Of a stretch of 32,109 bases of DNA, positions 1 through 7,987 are shown one piece after another (position 1 is the stretch's first letter; each line of letters begins with the position of its first letter). Under the pieces are notes generated by a model. That model was not told the origin of the DNA, searched no databases, and saw only the letters and a list, made by a program, of their open reading frames with translations. The DNA comes from a virus. Location: IMG/VR virus record IMGVR_UViG_3300008448_005562, positions 1 to 32,109 of that record; one strand, written 5' to 3'. Position numbers and translations under genes: made by a program.

Positions 1-1
1 A

Positions 2-1162
2 TACACTCCATATAGAGGTTTATTATCTTATAGTTTAGAAGATTATACTGTTGCAACAGAAATTCTTCAATTTGAATTTATTGATAATCAAGTAGAATCA
101 ACATATCCATATCTTGCTTCTAAAGTTTATGGTGAAAATGATATTCATATTCTTTGGGCGTTGATAGTAGCACCAGAAGATGCAGAAGTTTCTGGGTCCA
201 GATTATTTTCATGGGGAATGATGCAAGGTGCTCACAAACCAGATAGCAATGGTGTTCCAACAAAAATTAATTTTGCTCCAGAAACAGCAACATATCCAGT
301 AGATGGTCTATTAACTACACGTATTCACGATGAATCATCAAAACAAAATATTGACGTATGGTATCGATTAGGAACAGATAATGATGGTGATGGATTACCA
401 GATGAAAGAGCATACAGAAGATTTTCGTTTGGAAATGGTACACTCTGGGCAAGCAATGTAACCGAAAATGATATAGTCAACAATAAAGAATCATTCAGAG
501 CAGCATATATTGATCTATGGAATAGAAACAATCCTATAGATTCTGCTATTCGTAAAGTATCTGATATGAATGCTACAAATTCTTATGGATACAATGACTG
601 GTATGTTCCATCTATTACGGAACTAAATTACATGTATGCAAATAAAGATGAACTCAATGCTGCTATGGCAGTAAGTGGAGATCAATTTATGTCTGGTAAG
701 GAATATTGGAGTTCTACCAGTATGTGTAGAGTCGTGGATTGGGATACTACTGATCTTGAAGATCAAGACTCATATAAATTAGAAAATATTGATTCTCAGT
801 TAGAACCATATCTTGCATCAAACAGACTGACAAGTGAAAATAATAATCTTGGTTTAAGTCCAGAAGAAGCATTCTCATTCTCATTGGCAGTTTGTAATGG
901 TCAGAAAATGTTAACTCAAGTATTTAATGATGATTCGAGTAATAAAATGGGAATGATGAAATCTAGAAATAGATCATCAAAGATTGCTAATTTTAGACCA
1001 GTAAGAAGAATTCCACTAGTAGTTACGTGTAAAGGTTTTGATATATTTACACCACTAAATGATTTAGCTATATTTGGACCAAGTGGTAAATATTGGAAGT
1101 CTGGTGCTACTGCATGTTATTCGTGTATAGATATTGTTAATAATACTTGTACTGGAGCATAA
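2..1162 (+). CDS. Partial virion/adhesion-type protein with C-terminal DUF1566 (Lcl)-like domain
   Basis: The frame is open from the left edge to the TAA at 1160-1162, so the N-terminus is missing; 386 residues are visible. A calcium-site-like DNDGDGLPDE run lies at about 377-406. The last two thirds resemble the DUF1566/Lcl C-terminal domain, a C-type-lectin-like fold: NDWYVPSITELNYMY, then KEYWSST, then FSFSLAVCNGQ, ending in ANFRPVRRI, which parallels the usual DW.LPS..EL, YWSST and F.VRPVR pattern. A short cysteine-containing tail follows. Proteins with this fold often bind surface ligands, so a tail-fibre or host-adhesion role is inferred from fold and from position upstream of the neck genes. 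No T4 gene name can be assigned. Confidence 0.7.
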   Translation, partial: YTPYRGLLSYSLEDYTVATEILQFEFIDNQVESTYPYLASKVYGENDIHILWALIVAPEDAEVSGSRLFSWGMMQGAHKPDSNGVPTKINFAPETATYPVDGLLTTRIHDESSKQNIDVWYRLGTDNDGDGLPDERAYRRFSFGNGTLWASNVTENDIVNNKESFRAAYIDLWNRNNPIDSAIRKVSDMNATNSYGYNDWYVPSITELNYMYANKDELNAAMAVSGDQFMSGKEYWSSTSMCRVVDWDTTDLEDQDSYKLENIDSQLEPYLASNRLTSENNNLGLSPEEAFSFSLAVCNGQKMLTQVFNDDSSNKMGMMKSRNRSSKIANFRPVRRIPLVVTCKGFDIFTPLNDLAIFGPSGKYWKSGATACYSCIDIVNNTCTGA

Positions 1163-1163
1163 C

Positions 1164-4112
1164 TTGAGCAGTAGTGCAATTGGAAACATTTATGTTCGTG
1201 GACTATCTGGACCAGATGGCAATCCAGGTAATACTGGCAATACTGGTAATACAGGTAATACTGGTAGCACAGGAAATACTGGATCACTTGGTGCTTATTA
1301 TACAGGTTATGTTTTTAATGGTAATTCAGTTACTATTACACTCTCAAATGGAACAACATTTGAATTAACTGGAACATTCAAAGGTGCAACGACACTTGAC
1401 CAAGGAATAGGTGTTGCAACTGGTTCAAATACTGGTTCTGGACAAATATTATTATCTGCTGTTGCTGGTGGTACATTCTCATTCAAAGGTCTATGTGCAT
1501 ATGGATCTTTAAGAGCATCTTATACTGGTGCAAATAATGAATATATCTCAATCGACAGTATTTACTTTGGAACAAACCAGTTAGGAAATTTCGATCCAAC
1601 TACATTATCAGCAAGAGAATTAACTTATCTTTCAACAAAAGTTCTTGCTGCTGGTGCGGATCTGACGCATAGAACTGACTTGGGAGTTGCTGGTGTCTGT
1701 GGCGCATTTGATTTTGCATATACAACTTATGGTGGTGCAAGTTCAGATACGTCAAATCATTTAAATACTTCTTCAAAGATACTTAATCTTGGACCAATTC
1801 CAATTGGTAGAGTTTCAGGACTTACGTCAACGAACATAATTGTTCCTAATGGATTTGGAACAACTCTTGGAGTATTCTTGGATGCTGGTGCTGCTGGAAC
1901 ATTTGTCTGTAAAACACCGATAGGTATTCAGGGAATCACTGGTCCATTTAAGAAGAATGAAGTTGCTTCAATATCAATATTGATTGATTCAGATAATGTT
2001 TGGAAATTCCCATCAAACGTATACTTTGAACCAGATCAAAATTATCTTTCATGTGGTAAAAATCTTATAGGATTATTTACCTACGATGGTGGAGAAACAT
2101 GGATTGCTTCAGTTTCTCATCGTGGTCATGGTATATTTAATCCAAGATACCAATGTATTCCAGGTTACTTGTATGGGTCGTGCTGTTATCAGACTGCATC
2201 TGGTAGATTAACTTGTGATGATTATGTTACTCGTCAACAATGTGACAATGTATTTGGAATATTTCATCCAGGAATGCCATGTCAAGAAGCGTGTGGAAAT
2301 GATGTTTCAGTTTGTTGTACGAATGGTAAATGTACAGAAAATATTTCAATCACAGAATGTGAATCTTTTGGTGGATCATATTGGGCAGGATATACTTGTG
2401 GATTTGCAACTGGAACTTTAAATTATCCAGAAGGTGAACTAAACGAAACAGAACTAAAAGCAGACGGTAGATTCTGTTACGATAATTGTAATCCAGATGA
2501 TGTAGCAGTTTGTTGTAAAAATGGTCAATGTTTAGGAAATTATACAAGAGTTCAGTGTGAGTTGATACTTGGTGGTAGATCTGTAAATGCAAGTTCTTGT
2601 GATGGGGTTGATTGTTGCGATTATACTCCAACAGATGCTGCATGTTGCATCTGTAGGACAGATCCCGAAACTGGAAGTGTAACCTCTACTTGTCAATTTT
2701 TATCATATCAGGAATGTAATGCTACTGGCGGCAACTATATGGGTCCAGGCAAACAATGCAATGACGTTGCCTGTGGTTGTATCTGTGGTGATACTGTTAC
2801 ACAACCAACTGGAACATGCTGTAAAGGAATACAGTGTTTAGGAGATGATTATACACTGGTAGAGTGTGATTCTGAAGATGGATCGTGGACTTCAGGAGGA
2901 AATTGTAGTAATTGTCAATCATCTGGTTCTGGCATTTGTTGTAAAAATGGTACATGTACAACTGCTATAAATCAAACAGAGTGTACTAATAGTGGTGGTC
3001 ATTGGATATCAAGTATTTCAATTCAAAATCGTGGATGTACAAGTTCTCAATCTTCAAATCCTGATATTCCTAACTTATTAAATTGTCCTGGAGATATTTT
3101 TACATATAATTTTGGACAAAATACGAATGCAGAATGTGAAATTTGTTCAATGTATAGACCAGTTTTCTGGATGCCTTCTGAAGAATATTTTTATGGTCTT
3201 AATGGTCTTAGTGGGTGTAATTGGAATGAATCAGTAGGTGGTAATGCATATAAATTACTACCAGAAGAAATAATTATAGATAAAAGTCCAGACGAAACAG
3301 TGTGGGAATGGTTTAAAGGTTTAAAATATCCAATTGATCAATCTTATAATTGTCGTATAAGAGATGATGGTACTTCTGCTGATTTATTATTTAATCATAT
3401 GGGTCATAAATATGTTATTGATGGATATGAATTTAATACTCCACAAGATTTGTTGAATGAAATAATAAAAACTTTTGATTACACTAGTGATGTAGAATTA
3501 GTTAAAAAAAGAACATACGATACACTTAGATCATATTACATATATTTATTTAAACCTCCTTATTTTGCTTCGGTTCCTGACTGTGGACAATTCGCAGGAA
3601 ATGATCTTATCACACTTAAAAGTTGGGATGATTATATAAAAGCACATTTAAGACATTGCTTATCTGGTTGTTTTGCATGTTTTGAAGAATGTAAATGTCC
3701 CCCTATTGGAAATCCAAATGGCGGAGGCGCAGTTTATAGTGGTAAACAACCAATTGTATGGCAAGGTAGTTTAGAGTCTGATAATTTTTCTGACGCATTA
3801 CTATTGGGTACATCAATATGTGATAATGGTGAACCAGTAGTAGAAACCACTGTAGATTGTGATTTAAGTCCATGCACAGAATGCAGTCCTTGTAGTAGTG
3901 ATGTTGTTGGTAATCCTGACGAAGGAGTTCCATATGTTCAACGAACTTTTAGTATTCAAACATGGACAGATTGGGGAGAAAATAAAGAAATTAGTCCAGA
4001 ATGTGCTTCACAATCTTCCTTAAAAAATATTAAAGTGACCATAAATAATCAAGAAATACATTTACCAATTTTATGTGATGGAAAATGTGATGATTTTGAA
4101 ACAGTAGACTAA
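1164..4112 (+). CDS. Large collagen-like, cysteine-repeat structural/adhesion protein
   Basis: I place the start at TTG 1164 because GGAG (1154-1157) sits six bases upstream, inside the end of the previous gene; this gives 982 residues. After about 12 residues come ten Gly-X-Y triplets (residues 13-43, mostly GNT), a collagen-like stalk. A beta-rich region without clear homology follows to about residue 335. From about 2181 to 3040 there are five or more copies of a disulfide-type unit, roughly CC..G.C.......C...GG.W....C. The C-terminal third is unrecognised; near the end it carries NPDEGVPYVQR, also seen in the small gene at 5637. Collagen-like stalks are common in phage fibres, and similar CC..G.C...C..GG units occur in predicted secreted bacterial proteins. 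A virion-exposed fibre or decoration role is inferred; no function is proven. Confidence 0.72.
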   Translation: MSSSAIGNIYVRGLSGPDGNPGNTGNTGNTGNTGSTGNTGSLGAYYTGYVFNGNSVTITLSNGTTFELTGTFKGATTLDQGIGVATGSNTGSGQILLSAVAGGTFSFKGLCAYGSLRASYTGANNEYISIDSIYFGTNQLGNFDPTTLSARELTYLSTKVLAAGADLTHRTDLGVAGVCGAFDFAYTTYGGASSDTSNHLNTSSKILNLGPIPIGRVSGLTSTNIIVPNGFGTTLGVFLDAGAAGTFVCKTPIGIQGITGPFKKNEVASISILIDSDNVWKFPSNVYFEPDQNYLSCGKNLIGLFTYDGGETWIASVSHRGHGIFNPRYQCIPGYLYGSCCYQTASGRLTCDDYVTRQQCDNVFGIFHPGMPCQEACGNDVSVCCTNGKCTENISITECESFGGSYWAGYTCGFATGTLNYPEGELNETELKADGRFCYDNCNPDDVAVCCKNGQCLGNYTRVQCELILGGRSVNASSCDGVDCCDYTPTDAACCICRTDPETGSVTSTCQFLSYQECNATGGNYMGPGKQCNDVACGCICGDTVTQPTGTCCKGIQCLGDDYTLVECDSEDGSWTSGGNCSNCQSSGSGICCKNGTCTTAINQTECTNSGGHWISSISIQNRGCTSSQSSNPDIPNLLNCPGDIFTYNFGQNTNAECEICSMYRPVFWMPSEEYFYGLNGLSGCNWNESVGGNAYKLLPEEIIIDKSPDETVWEWFKGLKYPIDQSYNCRIRDDGTSADLLFNHMGHKYVIDGYEFNTPQDLLNEIIKTFDYTSDVELVKKRTYDTLRSYYIYLFKPPYFASVPDCGQFAGNDLITLKSWDDYIKAHLRHCLSGCFACFEECKCPPIGNPNGGGAVYSGKQPIVWQGSLESDNFSDALLLGTSICDNGEPVVETTVDCDLSPCTECSPCSSDVVGNPDEGVPYVQRTFSIQTWTDWGENKEISPECASQSSLKNIKVTINNQEIHLPILCDGKCDDFETVD
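1200..1292 (+). repeat. Collagen-like Gly-X-Y coding repeat
   Basis: Ten consecutive Gly-X-Y codon triplets, dominated by Gly-Asn-Thr, are encoded by an imperfect 9-base tandem repeat (variants of GGTAATACT). Synonymous variation between units (GGC, GGT; ACT, ACA) argues against very recent expansion. Such repeats usually form a triple-helical stalk in phage fibres. Confidence 0.85.
2181..3040 (+). repeat. Array of cysteine-rich CC..G.C...C..GG repeats (protein level)
   Basis: Within the 1164-4112 gene at least five units begin with a CC pair: CCYQTASGRLTC, CCTNGKC, CCKNGQC, CCKGIQC and CCKNGTC. Most are followed by a cysteine after about 8-9 residues, then GG with an aromatic residue, and a closing cysteine. 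One central stretch (about 2600-2790) is a divergent double unit. The units differ in sequence but keep the cysteine spacing, as expected of small disulfide-stabilised modules. Confidence 0.8.
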
Positions 4113-4113
4113 A

Positions 4114-5625
4114 ATGAGCGTTCAATTCAGATCTAGAATTAAATCAGCACTAGACTATTCAGACAAACTGAATAGTTATGGTGTATGCTGTGATAAATCT
4201 GGAGGTAAAGATTATAAATCATTTTATGAATGCTTTACTGAAGGTGGATTCTATGTTGCTGGGGTTTCTGGGTCTTTAGACTCTGTTCAATGTCCACAAC
4301 CAGATATTCGTTTGGGATGTTGCTGTGCTTGTTCATATGTTGACTCTGGTGGATTTGATCAAATGCAACCATATCCACCTACAACTCCATATTTAGCATC
4401 TGGCACACGAAACAATGTTACTAAATGTGAATGTGATCGTTTAGGAGGAAAGTGGACTGAGAATCCATGTCCATCTTCTCTAACACCTGATAATCTTAAT
4501 CAATATTGTGTTCAGAATGTTTCAGGAACTAGTATTGATGCAAGATATCCAAGAGCATGTTGCCATCTTGGATTTGATACTATAACTGGATTTCCAACTG
4601 ATGTAGAATGTACAGATGTTTGTACATCTGCTGATTGTTTAGCATTATCTAATGAAGATTATGCTTCTTCTTTTGATACTACAAAACGATGTGAAGTTTT
4701 TCTAACTACCAATACTACTGAAATTGCAAATTGTTCACAGAATTCTTTACTTTTAATGTCAACGGGATCACAATTATATGATGGTATGAATCTTGAAGTT
4801 GGATCTTGTTTTACCTTGCAAGAAAATTCTGAAGGCGATTTAGAGTATGATTGTACTCTTGGACCAGAGATTCTTTGTAGTGAATATTGGGTTGCTCCTC
4901 AAGATTCAAATGAGATTTATTGTGACAATAAACTTGCCCCAACAAATCCAACAAGAATAAATGGAAAGTATTCAGTACAGACTATGACTGAAACTGCTTT
5001 TGATTTATTAGGATTAGAAGCAGGAGATTCATATCAAGGTGGAATTTATATTGGAAAATTTAAACCATCTTTATTCAATCCAGTAAGTTCAGAAGTATAT
5101 GGAAATATCAACTTTGATACACCATCGCTTGGAACATTCACATCAGATGATATAGGAAACAATCATAAACAATGGGCAATTATAGTAGATACTTTGATAT
5201 ATGAAGTTCCATTCTTAAACTTGAGCGAACCAGACTTACATGTTCCAACATCATTGTGGGATGGGTACTATAATACTTATGGAAATAATGCGTTTGATGG
5301 TCTGCAAACAAGTTTAATGAATACGATCAAGTATCAAAATAGAAAAGGATTTATTGATTTCTATCTGCCATCAATCTATGAATTGTATTTTTATGCTGCG
5401 TATTTAAAATCGAATAGTTTATCTTTAAGTAAAACTATTTTAACTTCTTCTACATTTAATTTTAAATATACAAATATTGGTAAAAATCAAACTACAATCA
5501 ATGGACAAAGATTTGTTTATGGTCAAATTTTAGATTCATCATCTTCTGATAATTATAAAACTATATTGATTAATAAATATACAAGTCAAAATGTATTGTT
5601 TTTCCGTAAAATCGTGTTAGAATGA
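4114..5625 (+). CDS. Cysteine-rich protein with C-terminal DUF1566 (Lcl)-like domain
   Basis: 503 residues, starting one base after the stop of the previous gene; no clear Shine-Dalgarno is visible, so translational coupling is likely. Residues 25-180 carry degenerate copies of the cysteine unit of the preceding protein (YGVCCDKSGG...YECFTEGGFY; CECDRLGGKWTENPC; RACCHLGFD). Residues 305-503 match the start and core of a DUF1566/Lcl-like domain: YQGGIYIGKF at 308-316, then NNHKQWAIIV, and GFIDFYLPSIYELYFY near 412-427. The YWSST and VRPVR landmarks are weak. The protein therefore combines the two building blocks found in its upstream neighbours. A host-surface or fibre-tip role is inferred only. 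Confidence 0.68.
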   Translation: MSVQFRSRIKSALDYSDKLNSYGVCCDKSGGKDYKSFYECFTEGGFYVAGVSGSLDSVQCPQPDIRLGCCCACSYVDSGGFDQMQPYPPTTPYLASGTRNNVTKCECDRLGGKWTENPCPSSLTPDNLNQYCVQNVSGTSIDARYPRACCHLGFDTITGFPTDVECTDVCTSADCLALSNEDYASSFDTTKRCEVFLTTNTTEIANCSQNSLLLMSTGSQLYDGMNLEVGSCFTLQENSEGDLEYDCTLGPEILCSEYWVAPQDSNEIYCDNKLAPTNPTRINGKYSVQTMTETAFDLLGLEAGDSYQGGIYIGKFKPSLFNPVSSEVYGNINFDTPSLGTFTSDDIGNNHKQWAIIVDTLIYEVPFLNLSEPDLHVPTSLWDGYYNTYGNNAFDGLQTSLMNTIKYQNRKGFIDFYLPSIYELYFYAAYLKSNSLSLSKTILTSSTFNFKYTNIGKNQTTINGQRFVYGQILDSSSSDNYKTILINKYTSQNVLFFRKIVLE

Positions 5626-5636
5626 TGAGGTGATTT

Positions 5637-6209
5637 ATGGGTTGTTCGTGCAACAAAAATAAAGGTAAATCTATGCCTAGTGAAAATATTCAAAATGAAC
5701 AAAACAATAGTGTTGAATTTCGTAAATCTGATGTAAAGCAACCTACAGGTATTAAGCAAAAGTTAAACATGATTCAGACTTTTGCTTCTGCAATTACATC
5801 TCGCGGTCTTAATAACGAAAAGGTTACAAAACCAATTAAGCAATTGCGTGTTCTTTCCTGTTTTGGAAATCAACAACAAGGTGGTGTTCTTCCTCCATGT
5901 GAACATCTAAAGAATAGCAAGACTGACGGTAAATTCTACTGTGGCGGATGTGGTTGTGGTGATAAGGCAGCGACTTGGTTGGTTTCTGATGGTGATGCGT
6001 ATAGCAAGTTAGATTATCCACGCTTATCATGTCCACTCCAGATGCCTGGTTTTACAAATTACCAAGTATCAAAACCAGACGAAGGTGTTCCACCTGTAAC
6101 TCGTAGATGGTACGTAGAACAGATGAATTACCAAGATATAGATAAAGTTCAAGTTACAACACATGAACCTCCACTAAAACAACCAACAACAGAAAATAAG
6201 CAAAATTAA
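5637..6209 (+). CDS. Small cysteine-rich protein, putative metal-binding, unknown function
   Basis: 190 residues; GAGGTGA (5627-5633) gives a good ribosome site for ATG 5637. The N-terminus is MGCSCNKNKGK. A central cluster VLSCFGN...PPCEHLK...FYCGGCGCGDKA has the look of a metal-binding (Zn or Fe-S) knuckle, with a further SCPLQMPG. The C-terminal part has KPDEGVPPVTRRWYVEQ, resembling the NPDEGVPYVQRTFSIQ segment near the end of the large repeat protein two genes upstream. I do not recognise the family. The shared motif and linkage suggest it acts with the upstream fibre-like proteins. It is the last gene before the terminator at 6215-6249. Confidence 0.7.
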   Translation: MGCSCNKNKGKSMPSENIQNEQNNSVEFRKSDVKQPTGIKQKLNMIQTFASAITSRGLNNEKVTKPIKQLRVLSCFGNQQQGGVLPPCEHLKNSKTDGKFYCGGCGCGDKAATWLVSDGDAYSKLDYPRLSCPLQMPGFTNYQVSKPDEGVPPVTRRWYVEQMNYQDIDKVQVTTHEPPLKQPTTENKQN

Positions 6210-6214
6210 GAGAA

Positions 6215-6249
6215 AACTCTCCTTATAAATAAAATAAGGAGAGTTTTTT
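6215..6249 (+). terminator. Intrinsic terminator after the accessory structural genes
   Basis: A perfect 12-bp stem pairs 6215-6226 (AACTCTCCTTAT) with 6234-6245, with a 7-base loop AAATAAA and a 3' run of six T (6244-6249). The loop and its flanks also contain a late promoter and the ribosome site of gene 13. Confidence 0.8.
6224..6231 (+). promoter_or_regulatory. T4-type late promoter (TATAAATA) upstream of gene 13
   Basis: Exact match to the T4 late promoter element TATAAATA. With T4 geometry, transcription would start near 6237, just before the GGAG ribosome site of gene 13 (6238-6241). The element lies in the loop and upper stem of the terminator hairpin. Confidence 0.75.
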
Positions 6250-6250
6250 A

Positions 6251-7060
6251 ATGCCAGCATCAGAACCAGACTCAAGAGAAACCTTAATCGAATATTGCTT
6301 ACGAGCATTGGGTCATCCTGTAATTCAAATTAATGTCGATTCACAGCAATGTGAGGATCGACTTGATGAAGCATTACAATTTTTCACTGAACGACATTTT
6401 GATGGTGTTCAGAAAACTTATTTTAAATATCCTCTAACACAAACGGATATTGACCGTGGATATGTTGATATTAATGATATTGATTCTCCTACAGGAGATC
6501 CAAATGATTCTCCTACTGGTAAAGATATTGTAACTGTAGTTAAAGTTTTTAGATTCGGTCCATTGAGTGGCATCAATATGTTTGATGTTCGATATCAACT
6601 TGCACTCACAGACTACTTTGGAATTAATCGTGGACTCAATGGAAGTCAACAAACGCCTCTTGCTGGTTATCAGACTACAATGTCATATATTAGTTTGTTG
6701 GAACAATTCTTTAGTCCAGAAAAATCAATTCGATTTAGCAAAGTAACTAGTAGAGTTTATATTGATGCTATTAGTCAAGATATCACTGCTGGGCAGTATA
6801 TTGTAATTGAAGCATATGCAACACTCGACCCAGAAGAATATCCAAAGATTTACAATGATCGTCTTCTCAAGAGATATGTGACTGCACTCATTAAAAAACA
6901 ATGGGGAGCAAACATGATGAAATATGATGGTGTTCAGTTACCAGGTGGCATTACATTTAAAGGTTCTCAAATATATGCAGAAGCAGTAGCAGAACTAAGA
7001 GAAATCGAAAACGAATTCTATTTATCACATGAATTACCATCAGATTTCATGATTGGATAA
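6251..7060 (+). CDS. 13: Neck protein gp13
   Basis: 269 residues (T4 gp13: 309). The N-terminus SRETLIEYCLRALGHPVIQINVD followed by RLDEALQFFTERHFDG is characteristic of the marine T4-like gp13, and the C-terminal half (YNDRLLKRYVTALIKKQWGANMMKY) also fits. In T4, gp13 and gp14 form the neck that closes the DNA-filled head and accepts the tail. GGAG lies nine bases before ATG 6251. It is first in an operon that runs to the terminase genes and would be driven by the late promoter at 6224. Confidence 0.92.
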   Translation: MPASEPDSRETLIEYCLRALGHPVIQINVDSQQCEDRLDEALQFFTERHFDGVQKTYFKYPLTQTDIDRGYVDINDIDSPTGDPNDSPTGKDIVTVVKVFRFGPLSGINMFDVRYQLALTDYFGINRGLNGSQQTPLAGYQTTMSYISLLEQFFSPEKSIRFSKVTSRVYIDAISQDITAGQYIVIEAYATLDPEEYPKIYNDRLLKRYVTALIKKQWGANMMKYDGVQLPGGITFKGSQIYAEAVAELREIENEFYLSHELPSDFMIG

Positions 7061-7063
7061 TCA

Positions 7064-7987
7064 ATGGCAACAAATCCATACTTCAAAGAATATCAAGGTG
7101 AAATAGATCTACTAAATGATCTTACCATAGAAACAATCAAAACTATGGGTAGGGATATGATATACCTACCAAGAGAATATTTTAATAGAGATCCAGTATT
7201 CGGAGAAGATGTAACTTCTAAGTTTAGAGAAGGTTATCCAATTGAAATGTATATTCAAAATGTTCAATCATTTGGAGGTGCTGGATATTTTATTAATAAA
7301 TTCGGTATTAACATACAAGATAAATTAACTCTTCAGGTTTCTAGAAAAAGATTTGAAGACGAAATTGCTTCTAAAGTTTCAACTATAACAACTCCAAGAG
7401 AGGGAGATTTGATCTATTTTCCTTTCAACAAGAGTATATTTGAAATAAATTTTGTGGAAGATAAACTTCCATTCTTCCAATTTGGAACATTAACGACATA
7501 TACTCTAGCATGTGAATTGTTCACATATTCGTTTGAAGATGTCGAAACAGAATATACAGAAATTGATGAAATTGCAGAATCCAGATCTTATAGTTTATAC
7601 AGATTAAGTATTGGATCAGCACCTGTGACTGGAACTGCTCTATTTGGAAAAGGTGAAAGCATTTATCAGGTTAATGGTATTACTGGAATAAATGCTCAAT
7701 TCTTTCCAAAGACTGCTACTGCAACAATAAGCGATGTTGCTTCTGGATATCTTTTAGTTCGTGGAATATCTGGAGCATTTGTATCTGGTGCAGTTGGAAC
7801 TCAAAGTGTCATTGGTCTTACAAGTGGAACTGAATATTATCTAACTGCCGTAACTGAAAGTAATATTATTCAACCAATAGATCCTGTAAGTGGTATTGCA
7901 GAAGTAGAAAATGATTACTATGCAACAGAAGCAAGAACAACTTTAAACTTTAATAGAGATAATCCATTCTCAGAGGAATGCACTTAA
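7064..7987 (+). CDS. 14: Neck protein gp14
   Basis: 307 residues, longer than T4 gp14 (256). The N-terminal half (MATNPYFKEYQGEIDLLNDL, then GRDMIYLPREYFNRDPVFGED) is clearly gp14. After about residue 190 there is an inserted, glycine- and serine-rich beta segment (TATISDVASGYLLVRGISG, then GLTSGTEYYLTAV) that looks like a phage structural add-on module before the usual C-terminal acidic end. It acts with gp13 at the head-tail junction. Three bases separate it from gene 13 and its stop overlaps the start of gene 15, so it is translated as part of one operon. Confidence 0.92.
   Translation: MATNPYFKEYQGEIDLLNDLTIETIKTMGRDMIYLPREYFNRDPVFGEDVTSKFREGYPIEMYIQNVQSFGGAGYFINKFGINIQDKLTLQVSRKRFEDEIASKVSTITTPREGDLIYFPFNKSIFEINFVEDKLPFFQFGTLTTYTLACELFTYSFEDVETEYTEIDEIAESRSYSLYRLSIGSAPVTGTALFGKGESIYQVNGITGINAQFFPKTATATISDVASGYLLVRGISGAFVSGAVGTQSVIGLTSGTEYYLTAVTESNIIQPIDPVSGIAEVENDYYATEARTTLNFNRDNPFSEECT

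Noticed and set aside
371-412. Calcium-binding loops (DNDGDG; also DYDKDG at about 14514-14531)
   Set aside because: Noted inside the gene entries, but single loops lacking full EF-hand flanks are not enough for a separate feature.
1134-1164. Possible frameshift joining the first two genes, since the second frame is open into the end of the first
   Set aside because: A GGAG ribosome site six bases before TTG 1164 gives a clean separate start, and no slippery heptamer is visible.
3240-3260. TATAAATT-like strings inside coding sequence (also near 770 and 32080)
   Set aside because: They lie within genes, mismatch the last base and have no following gene start; expected by chance in AT-rich DNA.
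2-5625. Diversity-generating retroelement, suggested by the two lectin-like C-termini
   Set aside because: No reverse transcriptase and no adenine-biased variable/template repeat pair is seen in the window.
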